42,763 nt of DNA, taken from assembly GCF_003967355.1 (NCBI RefSeq), contig NZ_BIFH01000020.1:338819-381581 (forward strand), given 5' to 3'. Both the position numbers and the translations under genes were made by a program. A model generated the notes under the pieces. It had not been told where the DNA came from, searched no databases, and saw nothing but the letters and a program-made list of their open reading frames with translations. Numbering within the stretch: position 1 is the first letter of the stretch; the number at the start of each line of letters is the position of its first letter. Positions 1-7,598 of the stretch are shown here, in pieces. The DNA is from Embleya hyalina. Lineage in GTDB: Bacteria; Actinomycetota; Actinomycetes; Streptomycetales; Streptomycetaceae.

Positions 1-21
1 CCGGCGGCCCACCACCGACTC

Positions 22-143
22 CGACCGGCCCCGCACCGGCCACCCGCAGCCCAAGGCGCGACGCCCGCCGAAATAGACCCGGCCCACTCGGGAAGGCCCC
101 CCGGGGAACCCGACCCGACCGCCCGCCCTGTCCGCCGCTGCAG
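22..143. repeat. Intergenic repeat, copy A
   Basis: About 120 nt that align almost without gaps to 234-355 (copy B, about 70 percent by eye). The part from about 50 to 120 also aligns, in inverted orientation, to the last 71 nt of the window, including an identical 19-mer at 78-96. The whole stretch 1-461 has no supported gene: no ORF with a recognisable product or ribosome binding site. It may be the spacer downstream of degV. Confidence 0.6.
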
Positions 144-233
144 GCTGGTTTTCGCCGACCAACACACCCGTCTCGCCGAGAACTTCAAGCCTCGGGCCCC
201 GCACGCCGCCGCTGGCGGCACACACCACGACCC

Positions 234-355
234 GGACCGGCCCCGGACCGGCACTCCGCAACCAAAGGCGCATCATTCGCCGAAAACACCCCAACCTACC
301 CGGAAAGACCTCCAGGCAGACTCAACCCGAGCGCCCGCTCACCCGCCGCCGCAGG
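234..355. repeat. Intergenic repeat, copy B
   Basis: Second, more diverged direct copy of the element at 22-143. Shared blocks are the opening GACCGGCCCCG, the AAGGCGC core and the closing GCCGC-GCAGG. A weaker partial copy may follow at about 365-410, sharing GCAACGCACG and GCGCCCGGC with the inverted copy at the right edge. No coding potential is evident. Confidence 0.5.
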
Positions 356-461
356 CCGCCGCCTCGCCACGCAACGCACGGCGACCACGAGCGCCCGGCA
401 CCCGGCACCTACGCCTAGCCCCCACCCCCGGCCCCGCCCCCAGCCCCGGCCCCGGCCCGCG

Positions 462-1316
462 TCAGCGCGGTGACACCACCACCGCCAGCAGCCCCGGGCC
501 CGCGTGGGCGCCGATTACCGCGCCCACCTCGCTTACGTATATCTCCCGCAGGTTCGGGAGGCGCTCCTCGAGGTGTGAGGCCAGGGCCTCCGCTCGGTCC
601 GGGCTGGCCAAGTGGTGTACGGCGACGTCGACCGGGCCCGCGCCCGCGTGTTCCACCGCCAGTTCCTCCAGGCGGCTGATCGCGCGCGCCGATGTGCGGA
701 CCTTTTCCAGTGGGCCGACCAAGCCGTCGCTCACGTGCAGCAGCGGCTTCACCGCCAGCGCCGTGCCCATGAAGGCCGCCGCCGCCCCGATCCGGCCGCC
801 TCGGCGCAGGTATTCGAGGGTGTCGACGTAGAAGAGGGCCGAGGCCGCCTGGGCCCGCTTCTCCGCCGCGATCGCCGCCTCCTCCAGGGTCGCGCCGTCC
901 CGGGCCGCCTCGGCCGCCGCCAGTACGGCGAAGCCCATCCCCATCCCGAGCGTGCGCGAGTCCACCACCCGCACCGGCACCTCGGCGTCCCGTGCGGCCA
1001 GCAGGGCCGCCTCGTACGTGCCGGACAGCTCGCTGGAGAGGTGGATCGAGACGATTCCCGTCGCGCCCTTCTCGGCGAGTTCGCGGTAGGTCTCCGCGAA
1101 CGTCTCGGGCGCCGGCCGCGAGGTGGTCACGATCCGGCGCTGGCGCAGGGCGTCGGCGAGCTGGGCCGGCGTGGCCTCGATGCCGTCGTCCAGCGGCCGC
1201 CCGCGCAGGACGACCTTGAGCGGGACCACCACGAGGCGGTGCCGCTCCACGAGCTCCTCGGGCAGGTAGGCCGTGGAGTCCGTGACCACGGCGAGATCGG
1301 TCGGCATCGTCGGCAT
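462..1316 (-). CDS. DegV family fatty-acid-binding protein
   Basis: The 284-residue product has the DegV hallmarks in order: TDSTAYLP at the N-terminus, the TSRPAP loop, the SSELSGTY segment, VDSRTLGMG, the YLRRGGRIG helix and a C-terminal GAVIGAHAGPG. DegV/FakB proteins bind one fatty acid in a two-domain cleft, and in Firmicutes they present it to the kinase FakA. No FakA-like kinase is visible here, so the partner is unknown. I chose the ATG at 1316, which has GGTGG about 10 nt upstream. A second ATG at 1307 is possible, and the open frame up to 1406 has no family similarity. It is cytosolic. In Streptomyces relatives degV often lies close to leuS, as here. Family assignment is firm; the ligand is inferred from the family. 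Confidence 0.9.
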   Translation of the reverse strand: MPTMPTDLAVVTDSTAYLPEELVERHRLVVVPLKVVLRGRPLDDGIEATPAQLADALRQRRIVTTSRPAPETFAETYRELAEKGATGIVSIHLSSELSGTYEAALLAARDAEVPVRVVDSRTLGMGMGFAVLAAAEAARDGATLEEAAIAAEKRAQAASALFYVDTLEYLRRGGRIGAAAAFMGTALAVKPLLHVSDGLVGPLEKVRTSARAISRLEELAVEHAGAGPVDVAVHHLASPDRAEALASHLEERLPNLREIYVSEVGAVIGAHAGPGLLAVVVSPR

Positions 1317-1359
1317 GAGCGGGCAACCACCCGGATGTGAGACGACAGGGGGGCGGGTC

Positions 1360-1402
1360 GGTGTCCCGGCTACCCGGGGTCGGGTCGCCGATTCGGGACA
1401 CC
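1360..1402 (-). other. Inverted repeat in the degV leader
   Basis: GGTGTCCCG (1360-1368) and CGGGACACC (1394-1402) form a 9-bp dyad upstream of degV. A separate perfect 14-nt palindrome, GTGGCGCGCGCCAC, lies at 1444-1457. The spacer 1317-1507 has no gene. The dyad could be a 5' UTR hairpin or an operator; its function is not known. Confidence 0.35.
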
Positions 1403-1507
1403 ACAATCAATTTTCGGTCACCATGCCACGCCCCGGCACGCGGGTGGCGCGCGCCACGGTGCGGCCGACGCGTCCCGTCGTGGGGGCTCGCCGCCGGCAC
1501 CACATGT

Positions 1508-2275
1508 TCAGGTCAGCCGCTTGCTTTCGGGTCGATCGGAGCGGCCGCGCCGATCGGAGCGGCCCGGCCGATCCGACGAGTCGGACGCACCCGAGCCCCC
1601 CGACGGACCCGGCAAGCCCGACGGGCCCGGCAGCCCCGACGGGCCCCGACCGCCGGCTCCACCCGCCCCGCCCTCCTCTGCGTACGCCCGCAAGGCCGCC
1701 GCCTCGCGCTCGACGTCGGTGCCGAGGCGGTCCAACTCGTCCTCGCCCAAGTGGCGTTCGCGGTCCTGGACGGCCCACCGCAGGGAGGCCGCGGCGTGCT
1801 CGATGCGGTCCGCGCGGTCCTTGAGGCCCGGCAGTTCGCGGTCGACCCGGGTCCGGTCCGGCTCGCGTTCGAGCAGCTTCAGGTCGGTGTCCAACGCCTT
1901 GGCGAAGTCGTCCAACCGGCGCAGCAGCGCGACCGCGTCGGACAGCTGGGCGTCCTGCGCGTAGCCCGCCTCCAGCACCCGCCGGGTCTGGTCGAGCGAA
2001 CGGCGCACCGAGCCGCGCATCCGGGCCGCCTCGCCGGCGCCGCCGGTGAGCGTGTACGAACGGGCCTTCGACGCGGCGTCCTCCACCATGCCGCGCACAC
2101 GCGGCGCGTGCCGCTCGATCCGGCGGTGCACGGCGCGGCGCATCATGGCGATCAGGCCCACCACGACGCCCACGAGGACCAGACACGCGACCACGCCGAC
2201 GCCCAGCACCACGCCCAGGGTCTCGGCGCCATCGGCCAACGAGTCGGTGGGCGCGGGAACGTCGGCGAGGGCCAC
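1508..2275 (-). CDS. Membrane protein with coiled-coil-like tail, unknown function
   Basis: This 255-residue product is not a family I can name. It has a short outer N-terminus, one hydrophobic segment at about residues 20-44 (LGVVLGVGVVACLVLVG region), then a long charged cytoplasmic domain rich in Arg, Glu and Leu. That domain is probably helical or coiled-coil (about 50-200). The last about 45 residues are Gly/Ser/Pro/Arg-rich, with GPSGLP repeats. I prefer the GTG at 2275 because AGGAG lies 7 nt upstream; the GTG at 2314 has no comparable site and adds 13 Arg-rich residues. It lies between leuS and degV, all on the same strand, and could be co-transcribed. A structural or division-related role is only a guess. 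Confidence 0.7.
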   Translation of the reverse strand: MALADVPAPTDSLADGAETLGVVLGVGVVACLVLVGVVVGLIAMMRRAVHRRIERHAPRVRGMVEDAASKARSYTLTGGAGEAARMRGSVRRSLDQTRRVLEAGYAQDAQLSDAVALLRRLDDFAKALDTDLKLLEREPDRTRVDRELPGLKDRADRIEHAAASLRWAVQDRERHLGEDELDRLGTDVEREAAALRAYAEEGGAGGAGGRGPSGLPGPSGLPGPSGGSGASDSSDRPGRSDRRGRSDRPESKRLT

Positions 2276-2383
2276 GAGGCGTCTCCTGCCTGGTCGGGGC
2301 CGGAAGGTACTCACTCACACTAACCCCGCCGGGAGGCTCCGCTACGCACGCGCCGGGAAAACCCCGTCTTCCGGGTCGATCGT

Positions 2384-2418
2384 CACCGACCGGAAACACC
2401 CCCGCCACCGACCGGAAA
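2384..2418. repeat. Direct repeat of a 13-mer
   Basis: CACCGACCGGAAA occurs at 2384-2396 and again at 2406-2418, 22 bp apart, i.e. about two helical turns. It lies in the gene-free spacer between leuS and the membrane protein gene. It could be a binding site or a chance low-complexity repeat. Confidence 0.35.
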
Positions 2419-2449
2419 TCGCCACACCGAAGCGCCACTCGCCCGAGCC

Positions 2450-2529
2450 GAGCAGCCGAGAAGCCGAGCAGCCGAGCAGCCGAGCAGCCGGACGGCAGGG
2501 AAGCCGGGCAGCCGAGAAGCCGGACGGCA
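2450..2529. repeat. Tandem 8-bp repeat array, about 10 units
   Basis: Ten consecutive 8-nt units follow the consensus GAGCAGCC, with variants GAGAAGCC, GGGCAGCC, GGGAAGCC and GGACGGCA. The order of variants suggests a higher-order duplication: GAGAAGCC followed by GGACGGCA recurs at the end. It fills much of the 2315-2625 gene-free spacer downstream of leuS. Eight is not a multiple of three, which argues against a coding repeat. Confidence 0.7.
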
Positions 2530-2585
2530 GGGCCGCCCCACACGGGAGCGACCGACCGACCCACCTCCGCCCGGCCCGGCAGCCC

Positions 2586-2615
2586 GGTCGGCCGCCCCAC
2601 CCGGAGCGGCCGACC
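2586..2615 (-). terminator. GC-rich hairpin downstream of leuS
   Basis: GGTCGGCCGC (2586-2595) and GCGGCCGACC (2606-2615) form a perfect 10-bp stem with a 10-nt loop, 11 nt beyond the leuS stop. There is no U-tract, as is common for actinomycete terminators. Confidence 0.55.
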
Positions 2616-2625
2616 CACCAACCCC

Positions 2626-5526
2626 CTACGCCGGAACCACGTTCACCAGCTTCGGCGGCTTCACGATCACCATCCGCACGCCCGCCCCGTCCAGCGCCGC
2701 CACGATCGCCGGATCGGCCAGCGCCAGCGCCTTCAGCTCGTCCTCGCCGATCGTCGGCGGCACCTCCAGCCGGGCCCGCACCTTGCCCTTGACCTGCACC
2801 ACGCAGGTGACGGTGTCCTCGACCAGGTAGGCCGGATCCGCCTGCGGGAACGCCTCGTAGGTGACCGTGTCGCCGTGCCCCAGCCGCGACCACAGCTCCT
2901 CGGCCACGTGCGGCACCAGCGGCGCGACCATCAGGACCAGCTTCTCGGCGATCTCGCGCGGCACGGCCGGCAGCTTGACCAGCGCGTTGTTCAGCTCGAT
3001 CGCCTTGGCGATGGCGGTGTTGAAGCGCAGCGCGTCCATGTCCCGCCGCATGCCGTCGATCGCCTTGTGGGTGGCGCGCAGCGTGGCCTCGTCGGCCGGC
3101 TCGTCGACCACGGTCGGCATGCCGGTGTGCTCGTCCACGATGTTGCGCCACAGCCGCTGCAGGAAGCGGTACGAACCGACCACCGCGCGGGTGTCCCACG
3201 GCCGGGAGATCTCCAGCGGGCCCATCGACATCTCGTACAGCCGCAGCGTGTCCGCGCCGTACTCCTCGGCCATCTGGTCGGGAGTCACCGAGTTCTTCAG
3301 CGACTTGCCCATCTTCCCGTACTCGCGGCTGACCGCCTGCTCACCCAGGAAGAAGCCGCCGTCGCGCTCGTCGACCTCGCTCGCCTCGACGTAGACGCCG
3401 CGCTCGTCCTTGTACGCGAACGCCTGGATGTAGCCCTGGTTGAACAGCTTGTGGAACGGCTCGAACGAGGACACGTGGCCCAGGTCGAACAGCACCTTGT
3501 GCCAAAAGCGCGAGTACAGCAGGTGCAGCACCGCGTGCTCGACTCCGCCGACGTACAGGTCCACGCCGCCGGTGTGGCCCTCGTGCCGCGGCCCCATCCA
3601 ATACTTCTCGACCTCGGGGTCGACCAGCACCTCGGAGTTGGTCGGGTCCAGGTAGCGCAGCTCGTACCAGCACGAACCGGCCCAGTTGGGCATGGTGTTG
3701 GTCTCGCGGCGGTAGCTCTTGGGCCCGTCGCCCAGGTCCAGGGTGACGTTCACCCAGTCGGCGTTGCGCGACAGCGGCGTCTCGGGCTTGGTGTCCGCGT
3801 CGTCCGGGTCGAAGGTGCGCGGGCGGTAGTCGTCGATCTCGGGCAGCTCGACCGGCAGCATCGAATCGGGCAGCGCGTGCGCGACGCCGTCCTCGTCGAA
3901 GACGATCGGGAACGGCTCGCCCCAGTAGCGCTGCCGGGAGAACAGCCAGTCGCGCAGCTTGAAGTTGACCGTGCCCTCGCCGATGCCGCGCTCGGTCAGC
4001 CACTCGGTGATCGCCTTCTTGGCGTCGGCCACGCCCAGCCCGTCCAGGGCGATGCCCTCGCCGGTGCTGTTCACCAGCGCCGCGTCGTAGGACACGAACG
4101 CGTCGGCCCAGTCGGTGGTGTCCTCGACCGAGCGGTCGTCGCTCGGCCGGACCACACACCGGATCGGCAGCTCGAAGGCCCGCGCGAACTCGAAGTCGCG
4201 GTGGTCGTGCGCCGGGACCGCCATGATCGCGCCGGTGCCGTAGCCCATCAGCACGTAGTCGGCGATGAAGATCGGCACCCGCTTGCCGTCGACCGGGTTG
4301 GTCGCGTAGGCACCGGTGAACACGCCGGTCTTGTCCTTGCCCTCGCTCTGCCGCTCGACGTCGCTCTTGGACTGGGCGAACCGGCGGTACGCGGCGATCG
4401 CCTCGGCCGGCGTGGCCGCGCCGCCCGTCCAGACCGCCGGGACGCCCTCGGGCCACGCGTCGGCCACGATCGTGTCGACCAGGTCGTGCTCCGGCGCCAG
4501 CACCATGTAGGTGGCGCCGAACAGCGTGTCGGGGCGGGTGGTGAAGACCTCGATCGGCGCGGCGTCGGTGGCGAACGAGACCCGCGCGCCCTCGGATCGA
4601 CCGATCCAGTTGCGCTGCATGATCTTGATCGGCTCGGGCCAGTCCAGCCGGTCCAGGTCGGCCAGCAGCCGGTCGGAGTACGCGGTGATCCGCATCATCC
4701 ACTGCCGCAGATTCGCCTTGAACACGGGGAAGTTGCCGCGCTCGCTGCGACCGTCGGCGGTGACCTCCTCGTTGGCCAGCACGGTGCCCAGGCCCGGGGC
4801 CCAGTTGACCGGGGCCTGCGAGACGTACGCCAGGCGGAACTCGTCCAGCACGGCGGCACGCTCGGTGTCGGTCAGGTCGGCCCACGCGCGCCCGTCCGGG
4901 GTGGGCCGCTCGCCCTTCTCGAACTGCTCGACCAGTTCGGCGATCGGCCGCGCCCGACCGACGCCGCCGTCGGCGCCGGGCGCCTCGGGGTCGTACCAGG
5001 AGTTGAAGATCTGCAGGAAGATCCACTGCGTCCAGCGGTAGTACGCCGGGTCGGTGGTGGCCACCGACCGGCGCTGGTCGTGGCCCAGGCCCAGCCGGCG
5101 CAGCTGGCGGCGCATGTTGGCGATGTTCGCCTCGGTGGTCACGCGCGGGTGGGTGCCGGTCTGGACCGCGTACTGCTCGGCGGGCAGGCCGAAGGCGTCG
5201 TAGCCCAGCGTGTGCAGCACGTTGTGGCCGGTCATGCGCTTGAACCGGGCGTAGACGTCGGTCGCGATGAAGCCCAGCGGGTGTCCGACGTGCAGGCCCA
5301 CACCCGAGGGGTACGGGAACATGTCCATCACCATCATCTTGGGCCGCCCGGCGACCTTCTCCGGCTCGGCCAGCGGGCCGGCCGGGTTCGGCGCCTCGAA
5401 CGTGCCGTCGGCCTCCCAGCGGTCCTGCCACCGCGCCTCGATGTCGCCGGCCAGGACTGCGGTGTAGCGGTAGGGCTCGGTCGGGGCGTCGGTGTTGCCG
5501 GCAGGGCCCTGCGTCATCTCGGTCAT
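2626..5526 (-). CDS. leuS: Leucyl-tRNA synthetase
   Basis: A class I synthetase that charges tRNA-Leu with leucine; cytosolic and essential. The 966-residue product has the HIGH signature as HVGHPLG after PYPSGVG near the N-terminus. It has the large CP1 editing insertion in the middle ([12 protein letters not shown] and the [15 protein letters not shown] segment are editing-site hallmarks). KMSKS appears as KMGKSLKNS, the form I associate with actinobacterial LeuRS, followed by the anticodon-binding domain. Length fits bacterial LeuRS with an actinobacterial N-terminal extension. I chose ATG 5526; ATG 5517 is the alternative, since GAGG sits only 3 nt before 5526 and 12 nt before 5517. Expression is probably controlled by the leader peptide and terminator immediately upstream. 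Confidence 0.97.
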   Translation of the reverse strand: MTEMTQGPAGNTDAPTEPYRYTAVLAGDIEARWQDRWEADGTFEAPNPAGPLAEPEKVAGRPKMMVMDMFPYPSGVGLHVGHPLGFIATDVYARFKRMTGHNVLHTLGYDAFGLPAEQYAVQTGTHPRVTTEANIANMRRQLRRLGLGHDQRRSVATTDPAYYRWTQWIFLQIFNSWYDPEAPGADGGVGRARPIAELVEQFEKGERPTPDGRAWADLTDTERAAVLDEFRLAYVSQAPVNWAPGLGTVLANEEVTADGRSERGNFPVFKANLRQWMMRITAYSDRLLADLDRLDWPEPIKIMQRNWIGRSEGARVSFATDAAPIEVFTTRPDTLFGATYMVLAPEHDLVDTIVADAWPEGVPAVWTGGAATPAEAIAAYRRFAQSKSDVERQSEGKDKTGVFTGAYATNPVDGKRVPIFIADYVLMGYGTGAIMAVPAHDHRDFEFARAFELPIRCVVRPSDDRSVEDTTDWADAFVSYDAALVNSTGEGIALDGLGVADAKKAITEWLTERGIGEGTVNFKLRDWLFSRQRYWGEPFPIVFDEDGVAHALPDSMLPVELPEIDDYRPRTFDPDDADTKPETPLSRNADWVNVTLDLGDGPKSYRRETNTMPNWAGSCWYELRYLDPTNSEVLVDPEVEKYWMGPRHEGHTGGVDLYVGGVEHAVLHLLYSRFWHKVLFDLGHVSSFEPFHKLFNQGYIQAFAYKDERGVYVEASEVDERDGGFFLGEQAVSREYGKMGKSLKNSVTPDQMAEEYGADTLRLYEMSMGPLEISRPWDTRAVVGSYRFLQRLWRNIVDEHTGMPTVVDEPADEATLRATHKAIDGMRRDMDALRFNTAIAKAIELNNALVKLPAVPREIAEKLVLMVAPLVPHVAEELWSRLGHGDTVTYEAFPQADPAYLVEDTVTCVVQVKGKVRARLEVPPTIGEDELKALALADPAIVAALDGAGVRMVIVKPPKLVNVVPA

Positions 5527-5610
5527 CGTCCTCAACCATCGGGGTGTGGGCAGCCGTCGACTGCTTCTCCGGTTACGGCCGCTTCCGCGAAACGGTCGGT
5601 TCTGGAAACG

Positions 5611-5636
5611 AAAAGACCCCTCGCTCAGGAGGGGTC
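5611..5636 (-). terminator. leuS leader attenuator terminator
   Basis: On the minus strand GACCCCTC, loop CTGAGC, GAGGGGTC form a perfect 8-bp stem (5615-5622 with 5629-5636). It is followed directly by TTTT and then CGTTT. It sits between the Leu-rich leader peptide stop and the leuS start, where a transcription attenuator should be. A second dyad just upstream (CGGGTGG/CCACCCG) lies between leader and terminator and could take part in alternative folding. Confidence 0.85.
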
Positions 5637-5677
5637 GCCGCGCCGAGTCGGGTGGGAGTGGTCTCCACCCGGCCTGC

Positions 5678-5713
5678 TCAGCGCGGCCCGGTAAGCAGCA
5701 GTACGGCACGCAT
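5678..5713 (-). CDS. leuL: leuS leader peptide (attenuation)
   Basis: An 11-codon ORF reads [11 protein letters not shown] then stop. Three consecutive Leu codons (CTG CTG CTT) sit at positions 5-7. It is followed within about 40 nt by an intrinsic terminator ahead of leuS. In classical attenuation, ribosome stalling at the Leu codons when charged tRNA-Leu is scarce would favour an antiterminator and let transcription reach leuS. Attenuators have been predicted upstream of leuS in some Streptomyces. The ATG has no Shine-Dalgarno, but TAACCT lies 6 nt upstream, so the leader is probably translated from a leaderless transcript. The peptide itself needs no function. Confidence 0.85.
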   Translation of the reverse strand: MRAVLLLTGPR

Positions 5714-5719
5714 GGCCCC

Positions 5720-5725
5720 AGGTTA
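5720..5725 (-). promoter_or_regulatory. -10 element of the leuS leader transcript
   Basis: TAACCT on the minus strand, a TAnnnT -10 match, ends exactly 6 nt before the leader peptide ATG. Transcription would begin at or next to that ATG. No convincing -35 box is seen. Confidence 0.55.
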
Positions 5726-5770
5726 CCGCAGGACGCGGTCGGCCCGGGGGCAGCACCCGGGCCGCATCGC

Positions 5771-6415
5771 TCACAATCCCGGGGCGGGCCCGGTGGACAG
5801 CGACAACACCAGCAGGATCTGGGCGAGATGGTAGGCGCCGGCGATCAGCACCGGGGCGTACGGCGTCGGGGCGCGGAACCGGTTCCAGGCGACGAGGGTG
5901 TCGGAGACGTAGAACAGGAACGCGCCGGCCACCGCGCTCGGCCGGCCGGTGGCCGCGGCGGCGACGACCATCACCGACACGACGCCGACGTAGACCGGCA
6001 CCATGCCGGTGTAGGCGGGCGCGGTCTCGCGCGCGCCGGTGACCAGCCGGACCGCGTACGCCCCCGCCGCGAACAGCACGACCACGATGCCCGCGGCGGC
6101 CCACAACCAGGACCAGCCCATGCGCTGGAAGCCGCCGACGTAGACGCCGTGCGCGAGCAGCGAGGCGGCCACGGCCCCGGCGAACCAGCGGGGCGCGAGC
6201 ACGTCCCGCGCCAGCGACAACGCGAGCGCGACGCTGAACAGCGCGCGCAGTGCCCCGTCGACGTCGTCGAACGACCAGACGACCACGATCAGGGCACAGA
6301 TCACCGCGGGTTTCAGGAGACGATCGAGCGGGAGTCGTTCCCGGGCGACGGCCACCCAGTCGGCGATCGCGAGCAGGCTCGCGAGCACCAGCACGAGTAC
6401 GGCGGTGAAGGTCAC
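5771..6415 (-). CDS. YhhN family membrane protein (lysoplasmalogenase-like)
   Basis: A polytopic membrane protein of about 214 residues with roughly seven or eight hydrophobic segments. YhhN/TMEM86 hallmarks are the RLLKP motif after the first helix, [13 protein letters not shown] in the penultimate region and a C-terminal [12 protein letters not shown]. Animal TMEM86B hydrolyses the vinyl-ether bond of lysoplasmalogens; the bacterial substrate is uncertain. The start is unclear. I chose GTG 6415, just before the first helix, with TAGTGT 8 nt upstream (leaderless pattern). GTG 6457 is also open and would add 14 residues, but a hairpin at 6466-6487 sits right upstream of it and no Shine-Dalgarno supports it. 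Confidence 0.8.
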   Translation of the reverse strand: MTFTAVLVLVLASLLAIADWVAVARERLPLDRLLKPAVICALIVVVWSFDDVDGALRALFSVALALSLARDVLAPRWFAGAVAASLLAHGVYVGGFQRMGWSWLWAAAGIVVVLFAAGAYAVRLVTGARETAPAYTGMVPVYVGVVSVMVVAAAATGRPSAVAGAFLFYVSDTLVAWNRFRAPTPYAPVLIAGAYHLAQILLVLSLSTGPAPGL

Positions 6416-6465
6416 GTCCGGCGACACTACTGGCCGGAAACCGGACCATTCGCCCACTCGTTCGA

Positions 6466-6487
6466 CCCGTCACGCAACCGTGACGGG
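6466..6487 (-). terminator. Hairpin downstream of the WYL regulator gene
   Basis: CCCGTCACG and CGTGACGGG form a perfect 9-bp stem with a 4-nt CAAC loop, between the WYL regulator stop and the YhhN-type gene. It has no U-tract. It may terminate the regulator transcript or fold in the leader of the next gene. Confidence 0.5.
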
Positions 6488-6549
6488 AAAGACCCCAATC
6501 GTGATCACCGATGCCGACCGGGGGCGACAAACCGACCCGGCTCGCCGCC

Positions 6550-7536
6550 TCATCGCGCTCGTGGCCCCGCCGACTCGGGGGGCGTCGAGCGGGCGTAGCG
6601 GGTGGTCAAGGCGCGCAGGTGGGCGACCAGTTCCGGCGGCTCGGTGACGTCGAAGTCGTGGCCGAGCAGGCCCAGGTGCACGGCCAGGGTGTCGAGCGAG
6701 TCGGCACCGGTGTCCAGCACGCAGGTGTGCGCGTCGACCACCTCGACGGTGCCCACGGCCGGGTTGATCCGCTCCAGCACCTCGGCGGCGGGCGCGTGCA
6801 CCAGCACCCGGGCGCGGTATCGCCAGGCGGCGGCCGAGACCTTGCCCGCGACGTACCGCGCCGCGTCGCCCTCCGGATCCTCGCGCGGCGCGAACCTCGG
6901 CCCGGTCGGGGTGCGCGGGGTGAGCCGGTCGACCCGGAAGGTGCGCCAGGCGTCGCGGTCCACGTCCCAGGCGACCAGGTACCAGCGGCGCCCCCAGTTG
7001 ACCACCCGCTGCGGCTCGACCGTGCGCCGCGTGGCCGCGCCGGTGTGGTCGCGGTAGTCCAGGCGCAGTCGCTCGCGGTCCCGGCAGGCCGCGACCAGGA
7101 CGGTCAGCGCCTCGGTGTCCACCCTCGTGTCCGGCCGATCCGCGGGCACCGACACCGCGTAGCGCTGCAACGCGCGCACCCGGCGGCGCAGGCGCGCGGG
7201 CAGCACCTGTTCGAGCTTGGCCAGGGCCTGTACCGAGGTCTCCTCCATGCCCGCCATCGCGCCTCGGGCGACGGTGGTCAGGCCGACGGTGACCGCGACC
7301 GCCTCGTCGTCGGTCAGCAGCAGCGGCGGCATCGCGGCACCGGCGGCGAGCCGATAGCCGCCGGTGGAGCCGCGGGAGGCGTCGACCGGATAGCCGAGTT
7401 CGCGCAGCCGGTCGACGTCCTTGCGGATCGTGCGACCGGTCACGCCGAGTCGTTCGGCCAGTTCCGAGCCGGGCCATTCACGGGGGGTCTGGAGCAGGGA
7501 CAGCAGGCGCAACAACCGCGCGGAGGTTTCCAACAT
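6550..7536 (-). CDS. YafY-type HTH/WYL-domain transcriptional regulator
   Basis: A 328-residue regulator. Residues 1-60 form a winged HTH (RLLRLLSLLQ, then SELAERLGVTGRTIRKDVDR) of the DeoR-like HTH_11 type. The middle holds a WYL domain with WGRRWYLVAWD (the WYL triad is intact) followed by FRVDRL. The C-terminal about 100 residues match the WCX extension. WYL domains sense nucleic acids or small ligands, and stand-alone YafY-type regulators usually control adjacent genes. It is divergent from the epoxide-hydrolase-like gene, with a 62-bp spacer carrying a dyad, so self-regulation and control of that neighbour are likely. The ATG at 7536 has only a weak GAGAAA ahead of it. Confidence 0.9.
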   Translation of the reverse strand: MLETSARLLRLLSLLQTPREWPGSELAERLGVTGRTIRKDVDRLRELGYPVDASRGSTGGYRLAAGAAMPPLLLTDDEAVAVTVGLTTVARGAMAGMEETSVQALAKLEQVLPARLRRRVRALQRYAVSVPADRPDTRVDTEALTVLVAACRDRERLRLDYRDHTGAATRRTVEPQRVVNWGRRWYLVAWDVDRDAWRTFRVDRLTPRTPTGPRFAPREDPEGDAARYVAGKVSAAAWRYRARVLVHAPAAEVLERINPAVGTVEVVDAHTCVLDTGADSLDTLAVHLGLLGHDFDVTEPPELVAHLRALTTRYARSTPPESAGPRAR

Positions 7537-7557
7537 TTTCTCAGCGTGCCGCCTCGA

Positions 7558-7591
7558 TAGGATCGTAGTGTTCCTAATTCGATCCTAGTCT
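7558..7591. promoter_or_regulatory. Divergent promoter/operator between WYL regulator and hydrolase-like gene
   Basis: TAGGATCG (7558-7565) and CGATCCTA (7580-7587) form an 8-bp inverted repeat with a 14-nt spacer. A related direct repeat is also present (TAGTGTTCCT and TAGTCTTCCT). TAGTCT at 7586-7591 lies 7 nt before the plus-strand ATG and can serve as the -10 box of a leaderless transcript. On the minus strand TACGAT (7562-7567) is a -10 candidate for the regulator. A dimer bound here would block both promoters. Confidence 0.6.
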
Positions 7592-7598
7592 TCCTCCC

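Noticed and set aside
1407-2621. A 404-residue ORF spanning the leuS-degV spacer
   Set aside because: Overlaps the better-supported membrane protein gene in another frame and has no recognisable domain or start site.
2875-5694. Open frame of over 900 codons opposite leuS
   Set aside because: Antisense shadow of high-GC codon bias; leuS on the other strand has full family motifs.
5611-5713. T-box riboswitch ahead of leuS
   Set aside because: No T-box sequence or stem I architecture; the Leu-codon leader peptide and terminator explain the region better.
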